Shown: positions 8,076-16,590 of the stretch, one piece after another
Layout: each line of letters starts with the position of its first letter
Numbering within the stretch: the stretch's first letter is position 1
Source of the DNA: DATMNR01 sp963702765
GTDB lineage: Bacteria; Chloroflexota; Ktedonobacteria; Ktedonobacterales; Ktedonobacteraceae
Length of the DNA: 64,000 nt
Direction of reading: 5' to 3'
Assembly: GCA_963702765.1 (NCBI GenBank)
Contig: CAVPEB010000001.1
Coordinates: 45,357-109,356, forward strand
Translations under genes and position numbers: made by a program
The notes under the pieces: model-generated
The model's database searches: none
The model's input: the letters and a program-made list of their open reading frames with translations, nothing else
Told to the model about the DNA's origin: nothing

Positions 8076-10518
8076 CTATCGTGCCAGCCCTATCCTTATA
8101 TGTCCTTCTACCTTCACCTCTTGCAGATCATCATCGAGACCTTCTTTCACCACTACCAGCCTGGCACGAGTAACACTCATAATATCTGCCCTGGCTTCCA
8201 GCAACATTTTAGCAACAGAGGTGTCATTAGTAGAAAGTTGCAATTGCTTTAACTCAGTCCCCAATGAGATATTGGACTCGCTTTTATATCGACGCACAGC
8301 GGTAGCGATCACAATCAATGTCTCACCAGCAGCTTCAGCAGATACATTCAGAAGAGAATCAATTACTCTTGGCCACTGACTGGTGTGTATCGAACCATTG
8401 CCCTCAATAGGCACAAAGAGCGCCTGGTAGAGCGTTTCCGTGATATAGGGTAGGATAGGCGCGAATAGTTTCATAATAGTCAAAAGTACATAATAGAGTG
8501 TGAAACGCGCACCCTCACGCATATCGTTTGCCTCATCATAGAGGCGTTCCTTGGACATCTCCAGGTAGTTATCAGCCAGTTCTCTCCAGAAGAAACTCTC
8601 CGTCTCATTTTTGGCCGCGGAATAATCGTAGTTACGGATAGAGTTCCGTTACACGCTGGATGATCCACTGGGTACGTGAAAGCATCCAGCGATCAGTAGG
8701 GGTGAAATCTGGTAATTCAGCTGGCAGTTGATAGCTTTCAAGAAATCGCTGGCTAAACTTTGCTACATTCCACAGCTTTGTAACCAGCTTATTGCCCATC
8801 GCTATTTTCTCTTCGTTAACAGTTGTGTCTTTCCCCATACCAGTGCTAGATGCCCAGTAACGAATAGCGTCAGAGGAATATTTTGTGATCATCTCCATGG
8901 GAGACATAGAACTTCCTCTGCTCTTACTAATCTTACCGCCGCCTTTGCCTTCCACCACCCAACCCGAGATGGCTATATCATTCCATGGTAGAACTCCAAA
9001 ATGGTGGTAGGATTTAACAATCGTATAGAAAGCCCAGGTGCGAATAATTTCATGTGCCTGCGGGCGCAGATTCATAGGAAAGACTTTCTCGTACAATTGT
9101 TTATCAGTTAACCAATGGCCGACAATCTGCGGTGACATGGAGGATGTTGCCCAGGTATCCATTACATCCTCCTCAGGTGTGAAGGATGTGCTTCCACATT
9201 CGCATGTCTGTGTTGGATGCTGTTCAGTTGGATCTATAGGGAGTTGTTCTTCTGTAGGAAGTAGTATCTTACCACAAGAATTACAATACCAAACAGGAAT
9301 AGGCACACCAAAGTAGCGTTGTCGAGAGATACACCAATCCCAGCCAAGATTTTCCACCCACTCCCGATAACGCGATTTCATATGAGCAGGATGCCATACA
9401 ACCTGCTCGCCAGCTTCAAGTAATTCCTTTTTATATTCAAGCACTCGCACGAACCATTGTAAGGTTACGATATACTCTACTGGCGTATCATCACGTTCAT
9501 GTACACGCACTGATTGCATAACCGACTGGCGACCAAGCAAAAAACCTTGAGCATCCAGCAGTTCGATTATTCGTCGCCTGGCCTCTTCCACGCTCAATCC
9601 TGCAAGCTGACCTGCTGCATCAGTCATTTTGCCATCGCGCCCAATGATCATCTTAAGAGGAAGGTTGTATTTATACCACCATTCAACATCAGTCACATCA
9701 CCAAAAGTACAACACATCACAGCTCCTGTTCCCTTCTCAGGCTCCGCCTTCATATCTGCCAGTACAGGCACTTTGAACCCTAACAAAGGCACTGCTAACG
9801 ATTGGCCAACGAGTTCTTGATAGCGTTTGTCATTTGGATGAACAAACACCGCAACACAGGCAGGTAAAAGTTCCGGTCGGGTAGTAGCTATGGGCAAGGT
9901 GAGACCGTTTTCTTGTTGAAAAGCAAGAGTTACAAACTCGCTCTCGCGTTCCAGATCGTTCAATTCGGCCTGGGCGAGGGCGGTTTGGCATTCTGGGCAC
10001 CAGATAGTAGGGGCTTCACGACGATAGACCAACTCCTTATGGTACAAATCAAGAAAGGACTGTTGGGATGTGCGCCTGGAAAGGTCGTCAATCGTGCGAT
10101 ACGAGTAGTTCCAGTCGACCGATAATCCTAGCCGCTGCCAGAGTGCTCGATAGTCCTGCTCTGCTTCCGCACTCACTTCCAAACATTTCTCAATGAAGGC
10201 TCTTCGTCCAACCTGCTCAGCAGTAATACCCAGACGCTTTTCAACATATCGATCCGTTGGAAGACCATTATCATCGAACCCCATAGGATAGAAGACATTG
10301 TAACCATCCATACGCCAGAAACGAGCGATAAAATCGGTTTGACTATAAGAACTGGCATGGCCAAGATGTAATCGCCCGGAAACTGTTGCTGGAGGTGTAT
10401 CTATGGCATATATTGGACTATTTGCTGTGAGAGAAAAATGGTACGTTCCGGATGTTTGCCAGGTCACTTGAAGCTCTGGCTCGGCTGTGCCTGGATCATA
10501 GCGCTTAGGTAAACTCAT
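8076..10518 (-). CDS. valS: Valyl-tRNA synthetase, interrupted by one +1 frameshift
   Basis: Class I valyl-tRNA synthetase that charges tRNA-Val with ATP and valine. From the ATG at 10518 (GGAGGAG just upstream) it shows HLGH at residues 51-54, the editing (CP1) domain with TTRPELLP, a zinc-ribbon-like CNSC...CECG pair, and KISKS as the KMSKS loop. The anticodon-binding helical domain follows. HLGHASSYSQTD and MGFDDNGLPT are of the shorter archaeal/actinobacterial-like ValS class, which lacks the C-terminal coiled coil. The frame stops at 8632 (..VTELYP, TAA). The rest continues in another frame as NYDYSAAKN..SFFWRELADNYLEM. Removing one base of the GG pair at 8636-8637 gives a continuous ~840-residue protein. 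As an expectedly essential gene, this lesion is probably a sequence error or a recoded site. A T-box leader lies upstream. Confidence 0.9.
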
Positions 10519-10583
10519 AATCTCCTCCATGTGTGTTGAGTGCGCCTTATTATTCATAATTCCGTAATAAGTATTCTTGCAAT

Positions 10584-10899
10584 AAAAAAGCCCGATCATC
10601 CTTCATGAGGACGAAAGGGCACATTTTCGCGGTACCACCTCATTTCGCTGGACGTCTCCGCATCAGCGCACTCATCACCTTGACAGTTCTCTATGTATCG
10701 AGAGGTCTATCGGGTTTCGCTATAATGGGCTTACCCATGCAGATCTACTTTTCACTTTCACCAAGCGAATTTCTTCAGCAATCAATCCGAGTGACGTTCA
10801 ATAGCTACTTGCTGTGGAGGCTTTCAGCCTATGACCCCACCTTCTCTATCAGCTCGCCCACCATTTACTTTTCCCGGAGGAGATCGATGTACTTTGATT
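10584..10899 (-). promoter_or_regulatory. T-box leader (tRNA-Val-sensing riboswitch) upstream of valS
   Basis: The minus-strand leader has the conserved T-box AGGTGGTACCGCG (10640-10628). It is followed by an intrinsic terminator: a stem from GCCC to GGGC with an inner GTCCT/AGGAT stem, ending in a U6 run at 10589-10584. In Stem I a GGCTGAAAGCC element is visible, and then GAAC-GUC-AC, placing GUC (10795-10793) as the specifier codon followed by A. GUC is a valine codon and so matches the downstream synthetase. Uncharged tRNA-Val should pair with the specifier and the T-box bulge, stabilise the antiterminator and let valS be transcribed. Identification rests on primary-sequence motifs; I did not compute the fold. 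Confidence 0.88.
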
Positions 10900-10905
10900 G
10901 TAAAT

Positions 10906-10934
10906 AGTGTACATAGTTTGAAAACAGGTGTCAA
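10906..10934 (-). promoter_or_regulatory. Sigma-70-type promoter for the valS T-box leader
   Basis: On the minus strand TTGACA (10934-10929) and TACACT (10911-10906) are separated by exactly 17 bases. Transcription would begin near 10899, at the 5' edge of the T-box leader. It points away from the divergent phytoene/squalene synthase gene. Confidence 0.75.
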
Positions 10935-11080
10935 TACCACTACCAGCCTAAAATGAATGGGTATAATAATGATAAGATATGTAATTGATCAGCTACAAAG
11001 ACAATGCAAAAAGTGCTTGCTTTTTCCTGGCTATCAGACCAGACAAGCAACTGGAGGCATCCTTCGCAAGGAGTTATGTA

Positions 11081-11902
11081 ATGAGTGAATACGAAGATGT
11101 GATGGAAACCCTTAGAGCGACGAGCCGCACATTCTTCATCCCAATTTTTCAACTACCATCAGGATTACAAGAGGCTGTCGCCTCAGCCTATCTCTGTATG
11201 CGCGCTATTGATGAAATAGAAGATCACACTGAACTGGGAAAACATGCAAAAATACGACTGCTACGCTCGATTAGTCTGCTCTTGCAGGCGCAATCAAATG
11301 TAGACACTTTTACACGCAACGAATTTGCAGCAGCATTTTCAAGTGAGCAAGACAAGCTACCCTCTGTGACACTTGGGCTTGCAGAGTGGGCCTGCTATGC
11401 ACCAAATTCGATTGCACCACGAATTTGGGATACTACAGCAGCTATGGCTGAACGAATGGCATATTGGGTCAGTAATAACTGGAAGATTACAACTGAAGCT
11501 GACCTGAATAGCTATACATATAGCGTTGCAGGCTCTATCGGATTGTTACTCTGCGACATCTGGGCATGGTTTACAGGCGAGCAGCTCAGTCGTTCACATG
11601 CTCTTCATTTTGGGCGCGGCCTGCAAGCTGTTAATATTCTGCGCAATCGAGTTGAGGACCTGGCTCGAGGAGTCGATTTTTTCCCTATTGATTGGACATG
11701 GGAACAGATGTATCACTATGCTTACCGGCAACTTTCATCAGCCGAGGCGTACACAAGAACACTCACATCAGATTCCACTATGTACTTTATCAAGATTCCG
11801 TTAGCCCTGGCTTATGCTACACTCGATGCACTGAAGCGAGGCGAAGCCAAACTCAGTCGTGAAGCTGTACTTCAGATCATACAAGATACGAATAACAACT
11901 AG
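11081..11902 (+). CDS. Phytoene/squalene synthase family protein
   Basis: A 273-residue trans-isoprenyl diphosphate synthase that condenses two prenyl diphosphates head to head, for carotenoid, squalene or hopanoid synthesis at the membrane. The first Asp-rich motif is AIDEIED (near residue 45). The second is NILRNRVEDLARGVDFFP, in which the usual NILRD Asp is Asn. SVAGSIGLLL matches the Y..AGSIG signature. The Asn variant is what I recall from this family in Chloroflexota. AAGGAG lies 7 bases before the ATG at 11081, so the extra upstream codons (10985-11080) are not used. The stop is followed almost at once by the remnant of a geranylgeranyl-reductase-like gene, so the locus once held a longer terpenoid operon. 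Confidence 0.85.
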   Translation: MSEYEDVMETLRATSRTFFIPIFQLPSGLQEAVASAYLCMRAIDEIEDHTELGKHAKIRLLRSISLLLQAQSNVDTFTRNEFAAAFSSEQDKLPSVTLGLAEWACYAPNSIAPRIWDTTAAMAERMAYWVSNNWKITTEADLNSYTYSVAGSIGLLLCDIWAWFTGEQLSRSHALHFGRGLQAVNILRNRVEDLARGVDFFPIDWTWEQMYHYAYRQLSSAEAYTRTLTSDSTMYFIKIPLALAYATLDALKRGEAKLSREAVLQIIQDTNNN

Positions 11903-11904
11903 TT

Positions 11905-12264
11905 CAAGCAGGATTGGTGAATCCAATCACTGGGGTAGGCATTGACTATGGCATGGAGTCTGGTAAGATGGCAGCCAAACATCTCACTCACATGTTTGAT
12001 ATAGCAGATTTCTCGCACAAACAGCTTGCTGCATTTGATAAACAATTACGCCAGCGTTATCAACGCCTCTTGGAAATTTGTGATCGATTACGGCTTTTAT
12101 ATCTCAATTCTTTCTTTATTAATCTAATGGTGCGAGCAATAGCACGTAATGAAGATCTCATGCATCTATTCATGGATATTGCCGTTGAAAATCAAAATAT
12201 CTCTTGTGGACTTGCACCCAGTCCAATTGCGAAGATGATCTTCGAGGGTATGCTTGGTCGATAG
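11905..12264 (+). pseudogene. C-terminal remnant of a geranylgeranyl reductase-like FAD oxidoreductase
   Basis: The frame opens only a few codons after the phytoene synthase stop and reads at once AGLVNPITGVGIDYGMESGK. This is the internal FAD/active-site motif (AGLVNP.TGEGI..A..SG) found about two thirds into geranylgeranyl reductase-type flavoproteins. About 95 further residues typical of the C-terminal helical domain follow. The N-terminal ~270 residues with the GxGxxG nucleotide-binding fold are missing, and no Shine-Dalgarno site is seen. I infer an internal deletion that joined the two genes and left a non-functional stump. TTG at 11914 could start a short peptide. Confidence 0.75.
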
Positions 12265-12276
12265 CCATACCTGATC

Positions 12277-12311
12277 AGATGCCGGAACGGCGTTGAATTG
12301 TTCCGGCATCT
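12277..12311. terminator. Perfect 12-bp inverted repeat, probable terminator
   Basis: AGATGCCGGAAC (12277-12288) and GTTCCGGCATCT (12300-12311) with an 11-base loop. It lies just after the oxidoreductase remnant, before a convergent small gene. Confidence 0.65.
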
Positions 12312-12333
12312 AGCACATTTCTCGAATTCACAT

Positions 12334-12543
12334 TCAATCCTCGAATACTGCGTGTGGGTGCTCAAGTTGTTTCAGGCGCATTCCCAACTTTAGTAGTAAT
12401 ACACCAAGCATACCAGCTGCTCGCCTGCTCATGTTGAGTCTCTTAGGAAGCTGAGTCAGTAATTGTCTCTTCTCCATTTCATTGCGAAGATCTTGATAAC
12501 GCACTTCAAGCGCTTTTTCATAGAGATGTTGGTTATTTAGCAT
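12334..12543 (-). CDS. Small basic helical protein, 69 residues
   Basis: The protein has an amphipathic, Arg/Lys/Glu-rich N-terminal half (YQDLRNEMEKRQLLTQL) and a short hydrophobic segment AAGMLGVLLLKLGMRL that may associate with membrane. GAGGAGA lies 8 bases before the ATG. The gene is preceded by an intrinsic terminator of the upstream small gene. The family is unknown. Confidence 0.6.
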   Translation of the reverse strand: MLNNQHLYEKALEVRYQDLRNEMEKRQLLTQLPKRLNMSRRAAGMLGVLLLKLGMRLKQLEHPHAVFED

Positions 12544-12604
12544 CTGATTATCTCCTCTCGGGTCAAACTCCTATTAGCATCACTCATCATGTACAAAGAT
12601 CAAT

Positions 12605-12645
12605 AAAAAACCGTGGGCCTTGCAGGTTGCTGCTAGTGCCCACGG
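12605..12645 (-). terminator. Rho-independent terminator
   Basis: On the minus strand CCGTGGGC (12645-12638) pairs with GCCCACGG (12618-12611) and is followed by a U6 run. A second hairpin (CCTCTTCAG/CTGAAGAGG, 12658-12687) lies just upstream. They end the transcript of the 66-codon gene at 12674-12874. Confidence 0.8.
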
Positions 12646-12673
12646 CTGAGGAAGTATCCTCTTCAGTTCCAAT

Positions 12674-12874
12674 TTACCCTGAAGAGGACGGTACTTCTCT
12701 AAAGATGGGCACACTTTGGCTATATGCAATACAGAATACAGGCAACAACTCCTGCGAGGTTTTAGCTTTATCGGATGGACAGTAATTGAACATTCCAAAG
12801 GATATTATGCAAACTCCGCGAGTATTGCCGTTATGCTCGTATGACAAGTTGAGCCACTGTCGTACGGTAGCCAT
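12674..12874 (-). CDS. Hypothetical protein, 66 residues
   Basis: A short gene supported by AAAGGAG eight bases before the ATG at 12874 and by an intrinsic terminator right after its stop. The sequence begins MATVRQWLNLSYEH and has four Cys-containing or hydrophobic segments but no recognisable motif. An ATG three codons upstream overlaps the ribosome-binding site and is less likely. Confidence 0.45.
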   Translation of the reverse strand: MATVRQWLNLSYEHNGNTRGVCIISFGMFNYCPSDKAKTSQELLPVFCIAYSQSVPIFREVPSSSG

Positions 12875-13018
12875 AGGTGCCATCTCCTTTCATGATTTGT
12901 GCATGTTGAACACCAGTTATCCAGGCTTAGAACCTCGATCATATGAAGCGGGAAGTTACGCTCCCAAGCCTATGTGTATAGATAGACGAGAAGAATCGCT
13001 GTTTTTACAAGACCAATT

Positions 13019-13879
13019 TTATAACATCTTGTACGGCGCGAGAGATGTAATATTCAATGAAGTATCAGGAGCAGGTCTGCGAGTGATTATCCGTCGCAAT
13101 TCTTGAAGCAAGCCCTTTACCAATCCACCAGTGCCAAGCACCTGAATATCTAGACCAGTTTTTTTATCAGTTGCTGGCGAGGCCAGCCAGACAGCTTTTT
13201 CAGCAGGCACTGACAATGGTTTTGCCCACAAACGGATAACCGAACTGAGAGGCTTGAGCTTTTTCTCATATCCCTTGACAGTATCTACTTTGCGGAGCAA
13301 CTCGGTATTCATGAGACCGGGATTCAAAGCATAAATTCCGATACCAGTCCCTGCATACTCCTTTGCCAGCGCTAAAGTAAAGTTGCGCACCCAGGTTTTG
13401 CTAGAAGCATAGGCACTTTGATATTTAACCGGTTGCCGATCACCGCGCCCGAGCATGTTTATTAGTTTACCTCCCGTACTCTGTGCCAGAAAATGTTGAA
13501 GCGCTACTAACGATCCATAATACTCACCTAAGATATTTGTGCGAATAACTCTTTCAAACAGCTCGGGATCAATTGACGCTGTTGGACCATAGACGCCACT
13601 TACCCCTGCATTGTTCACCCAGATGTCTATCTTACCGAACTGCTCTACAGCATGATCAGCGAGAGCCATTACCTGACTTAAATCACCCACATCAGTGGTC
13701 AAGCCACTTGCATTTGCGCCCTTTTGTTTCAACTCATCAACGGCTTTGGTTAAAGAATCGCTCGAACGCGCAGCTAAAACCACTGCTGCGCCTTCGCGAG
13801 CGAAAACTTCAGCAATTGCAAATCCTAAGCCATGACTGCTCCCCGTGATGACTGCTACTTTTCCATCGAGCACACCCAT
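13019..13879 (-). CDS. Short-chain dehydrogenase/reductase with altered active site
   Basis: A 286-residue classical SDR. The NAD(P)-binding TGSSHGLGFA is at residues ~12-21, NNAG near 90 and YASSK near 160, and a later PG motif reads NPGLMNTE. The strand that normally ends in the catalytic Ser (13 residues before Tyr) reads LINMLGRGD, with Gly at that place. Catalysis may therefore be altered, or may use another Ser such as the one in QSAYASSK. A C-terminal extension after residue ~240 is unusual. AAAGGAG precedes the ATG by 7 bases. The substrate is unknown. Confidence 0.8.
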   Translation of the reverse strand: MGVLDGKVAVITGSSHGLGFAIAEVFAREGAAVVLAARSSDSLTKAVDELKQKGANASGLTTDVGDLSQVMALADHAVEQFGKIDIWVNNAGVSGVYGPTASIDPELFERVIRTNILGEYYGSLVALQHFLAQSTGGKLINMLGRGDRQPVKYQSAYASSKTWVRNFTLALAKEYAGTGIGIYALNPGLMNTELLRKVDTVKGYEKKLKPLSSVIRLWAKPLSVPAEKAVWLASPATDKKTGLDIQVLGTGGLVKGLLQELRRIITRRPAPDTSLNITSLAPYKML

Positions 13880-13891
13880 ATATTTACTCCT

Positions 13892-14476
13892 TTAATTTCT
13901 AGATCGATGAGGATCTGCTTCCTCTTGATTAGCGGCTATCTCAGCAAGAGAACGATTGCTTAGTGCAGAGAAGTCAAACGTATTCGCATCATAGCCTATC
14001 TTTGTGTACTCATCATGATGTTTTATGAGAAGCCAGGACTCTTTTCCGCCAAAACCACGTACACGGATCAGCACGAATGAGCCCTGCAGCTTTGTACCGT
14101 AAAGGCGAAATAAAAGCCTGCCTTCTTGTAGTCCCTTGCGCATCACTTCCTCAGCTACGCTTCTCTCTGTGATTTCTTCCCACTTACCATTGTCTCGCTC
14201 TACTTCTGGGGTATAGATTCCTTCATCCCAAACCATCACAGGTCCAGCTCCGTATTCTCCTTCCGAAATGACTCCCTCAAAACGTCGATAGCTGAGAGGG
14301 TGATCAGATGTGAATATAGCCAGACGCTTCACATTACTATCGAGCGTTGGCCCCTTTGGAATTGACCACGAAGGCATTACACCTCCGATCTCCAGTCTGA
14401 AATCGTAGTGAAGAGTGGTTGCTTTGTGCTTCTGAACAACAAAGACGAGCTTCTGGTTATCTGAAGTGCTTTTCAT
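13892..14476 (-). CDS. Stand-alone LigD-type 3'-phosphoesterase domain protein
   Basis: About 194 residues matching the polynucleotide 3'-phosphatase/phosphoesterase module of bacterial NHEJ ligase D. Motifs seen are FVVQKHKATTLHYDFRLE near the start, then SWSIPKGPT, a late GEYGAGPVMVWDEG and a C-terminal SWLLIKHHDEY. The His of LHYDFRL and the Asp/Arg after it are the expected metal-binding and catalytic residues. In LigD this module trims 3' ends during break repair. Here no ligase or primase domain is attached and no Ku gene is in the window. It lies 13 bases upstream of the SDR on the same strand. The start is uncertain: ATG at 14476 is preferred on domain length, ATG at 14530 is the alternative. 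Confidence 0.82.
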   Translation of the reverse strand: MKSTSDNQKLVFVVQKHKATTLHYDFRLEIGGVMPSWSIPKGPTLDSNVKRLAIFTSDHPLSYRRFEGVISEGEYGAGPVMVWDEGIYTPEVERDNGKWEEITERSVAEEVMRKGLQEGRLLFRLYGTKLQGSFVLIRVRGFGGKESWLLIKHHDEYTKIGYDANTFDFSALSNRSLAEIAANQEEADPHRSRN

Positions 14477-14591
14477 GCTTTTAGTATTGTATAGTAAGTT
14501 CACAATGCAATCACACTGAGATAAATACATATCACAAGGATATCACGCATGTTATACACTAAGGCATTAGAACGAAAGGAGCAGGCATTTC

Positions 14592-15359
14592 ATGTCTCTC
14601 GATGTATTCAAACTGGACGGGCGAGTAGCATTAATCACAGGAGGCAACCGGGGGTTAGGATTTGCTATGGCAAAAGCACTGGGCGAAGCCGGCGCAAGCG
14701 TCATCGTTACAAGCCGCCAGGAGGATAGGGCTCAAAAGAGCGCTACCAATCTTGCCGAAATCACTGGACAACGCACCATGGGCATTGCAGTCGAAGTTAC
14801 TAACCCGGAACAGATCGAATCAATGATCCAAACTGTTGTGAAGGAATTTGGACGCATCGACATCCTGGTCAACAACGCCGGTATTAACATCCGCAAGCCT
14901 GTTGAAGAACTGGATGAGGCAAGTTGGGACCTGGTACACGATACCAATCTCAAAGCTCCTTTTCTTTGTTCCAGGGCTGCGGCTCGCTATATGAAAGAAC
15001 AGCATTACGGCAGGATAATCAATCTCTCGTCTATGTTGGGTCAGGTTGCATTACCCGAGAGAAGCGCCTACTGCTCCAGCAAAGGGGGCCTTATCCAGCT
15101 AACCAGAGTGCTGGCGTTGGAATGGGCTACACACAATATTACTGTGAACGCGTTATGTCCCGGACCTTTTGCAACAGAGTTAAACATTCCAGTGATGAAT
15201 AATCCAGAAACCAACCAGTTCTTTCTCAATCACATTGCGCTAGCTCGGTGGGGTCAACCGGATGAACTTGGAGGTGCGATTGTCTTTCTGGCTTCAGGCG
15301 CCTCTAGCTTCATGACTGGTGCAGCTCTGGTAATAGACGGGGGCTGGACAGCAGAGTAA
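14592..15359 (+). CDS. SDR family oxidoreductase, gluconate 5-dehydrogenase-like
   Basis: A 255-residue classical SDR with TGGNRGLGFA (nucleotide binding), NNAG, LSS plus YCSSK (catalytic Ser, Tyr, Lys) and PGPFATE, ending GAALVIDGGW. Overall it resembles gluconate 5-dehydrogenase/2-deoxy-gluconate 3-dehydrogenase enzymes. GAAAGGAG is 10 bases before the ATG. It begins a same-strand run with a TIM-barrel isomerase and a further SDR, with IlvD convergent, which suggests sugar or sugar-acid catabolism. The specific substrate is inference. Confidence 0.85.
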   Translation: MSLDVFKLDGRVALITGGNRGLGFAMAKALGEAGASVIVTSRQEDRAQKSATNLAEITGQRTMGIAVEVTNPEQIESMIQTVVKEFGRIDILVNNAGINIRKPVEELDEASWDLVHDTNLKAPFLCSRAAARYMKEQHYGRIINLSSMLGQVALPERSAYCSSKGGLIQLTRVLALEWATHNITVNALCPGPFATELNIPVMNNPETNQFFLNHIALARWGQPDELGGAIVFLASGASSFMTGAALVIDGGWTAE

Positions 15360-15425
15360 GTTTCGCGAGGATCCTGGCGATGGCGAGTAGTAGTTTCAAA
15401 TCATGTTTCAGAAAGTGAGAGTTTG

Positions 15426-16403
15426 ATGCGTATTGGTCTTGCTGTGTACGGCACAACCTTTGGGATGGGCATCGACCCGGCTTCAAAACGACCTACAATT
15501 ACTCCAAAACAACTCTTCGACAAAGCAAAAAGTTGTGGTCTGGAAGGAGTGGAACTGCCTGCCTCCTTGATGCAAGGTGAAGACGCAACTTCTATTGCCA
15601 ACTATGCCCATGAAAGAGGGCTGTTCATCACTCTTGAGACAGAGGGTTACAATCCGAACAAACTAGCAACCGCTATCGATTTAGGTGTTCAATTAGGTGC
15701 AAATACAGTGCGCACAATTGTTGGAGGCGCAAAACTTGGAGGTGATCGCAGACCCCTGGCTGGTCGTTGGCAGTTGTTTTTACAAGAAATTCTAGCGGGA
15801 TTGAACGAGGCAACAACTATCGCGGAACAGGCTGGAGTGATCCTTGCGTTGGAGAATCACCAGGATTTGACCTCTGAGGAATTGCTGTGGCTTTGTAAGT
15901 CAATCGGGTCACCGAGATTCGGCATCACTTTGGATACAGGAAGCACCCTTGCTACAGCCGAAGAGCCTGTAGACTTTGCCAGGAGAGTTGCGCCTTACGT
16001 GAAAAATGTCCATTTAAAGGATTACCAGATCTACATGTACGACGAGGGATATCGTCTTGTACGCTGCCCTCTTGGTCAAGGAGTTGTCGACTTCCCAACT
16101 CTGTTCGAGATATTTTCGGAAGCCTGTCCCGAGGTCACTATGTCTATCGAACTCGGTGCGTTGGAAGCCCGTCTCGTACGTGTTCTTGCCGACGACTACT
16201 GGCCCGATTATCCACCGCGCTCTGCTGCTCAGTTAGCCCATGTACTTCGTTTCGTTCTGGATAACGCCAGACTATCAGGAGATTGGCGCACACCCTTCGA
16301 ACTGAACGAGCCAGTAGATGCGATTATTGCCTATGAAGATCAGCAACTAGACGCTAGCCTGGCTTATATTCTACCTCTATTCTCACAAGCCAACCAGCAT
16401 TGA
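15426..16403 (+). CDS. Sugar phosphate isomerase/epimerase family (AP endonuclease 2-like TIM barrel)
   Basis: About 325 residues. Metal-ligand positions of the xylose-isomerase-like barrel are recognisable: LENHQDLTSEE (Glu of strand 5), GITLDTGS (Asp), KNVHLKDYQ (His, Asp) and SIELGALEARL (Glu). Such proteins isomerise or epimerise sugars or inositols using a divalent metal. It follows the SDR at 14592 by 66 bases and probably shares its transcript. The start ATG (15426) follows a weak GAGAG site; a TTG one codon earlier is possible. Confidence 0.8.
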   Translation: MRIGLAVYGTTFGMGIDPASKRPTITPKQLFDKAKSCGLEGVELPASLMQGEDATSIANYAHERGLFITLETEGYNPNKLATAIDLGVQLGANTVRTIVGGAKLGGDRRPLAGRWQLFLQEILAGLNEATTIAEQAGVILALENHQDLTSEELLWLCKSIGSPRFGITLDTGSTLATAEEPVDFARRVAPYVKNVHLKDYQIYMYDEGYRLVRCPLGQGVVDFPTLFEIFSEACPEVTMSIELGALEARLVRVLADDYWPDYPPRSAAQLAHVLRFVLDNARLSGDWRTPFELNEPVDAIIAYEDQQLDASLAYILPLFSQANQH

Positions 16404-16507
16404 CTAATTCCCAATCTTACCAGACATAATGAATATTCTAGATACTTTTCAGTAATGGGAGACATCACCCCGATGCGTTCCCCTTGTTATGTTCGAACTC
16501 ACGCAGC

Positions 16508-16554
16508 GATACAACCGACACAAGTGATACAAGATAATGATACAAGTGATACAA
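16508..16554 (+). repeat. Four direct GATACAA repeats upstream of an SDR gene
   Basis: GATACAA occurs at 16508, 16526, 16539 and 16548, the last three in the longer form TGATACAA. They end 36 bases before the ATG at 16591, where a transcription factor could bind. No protein is known to recognise them from this sequence alone. Confidence 0.5.
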
Positions 16555-16590
16555 ACCTCATTGAAAGTACAATAAGGAGAGTCCACTACT

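Noticed and set aside
12580..12900. Leader with GGTACT and a terminator, considered as a second T-box
   Set aside because: The conserved TGGTACCGCG box and a Stem I are missing; the region instead encodes a short gene ending at an ordinary terminator.
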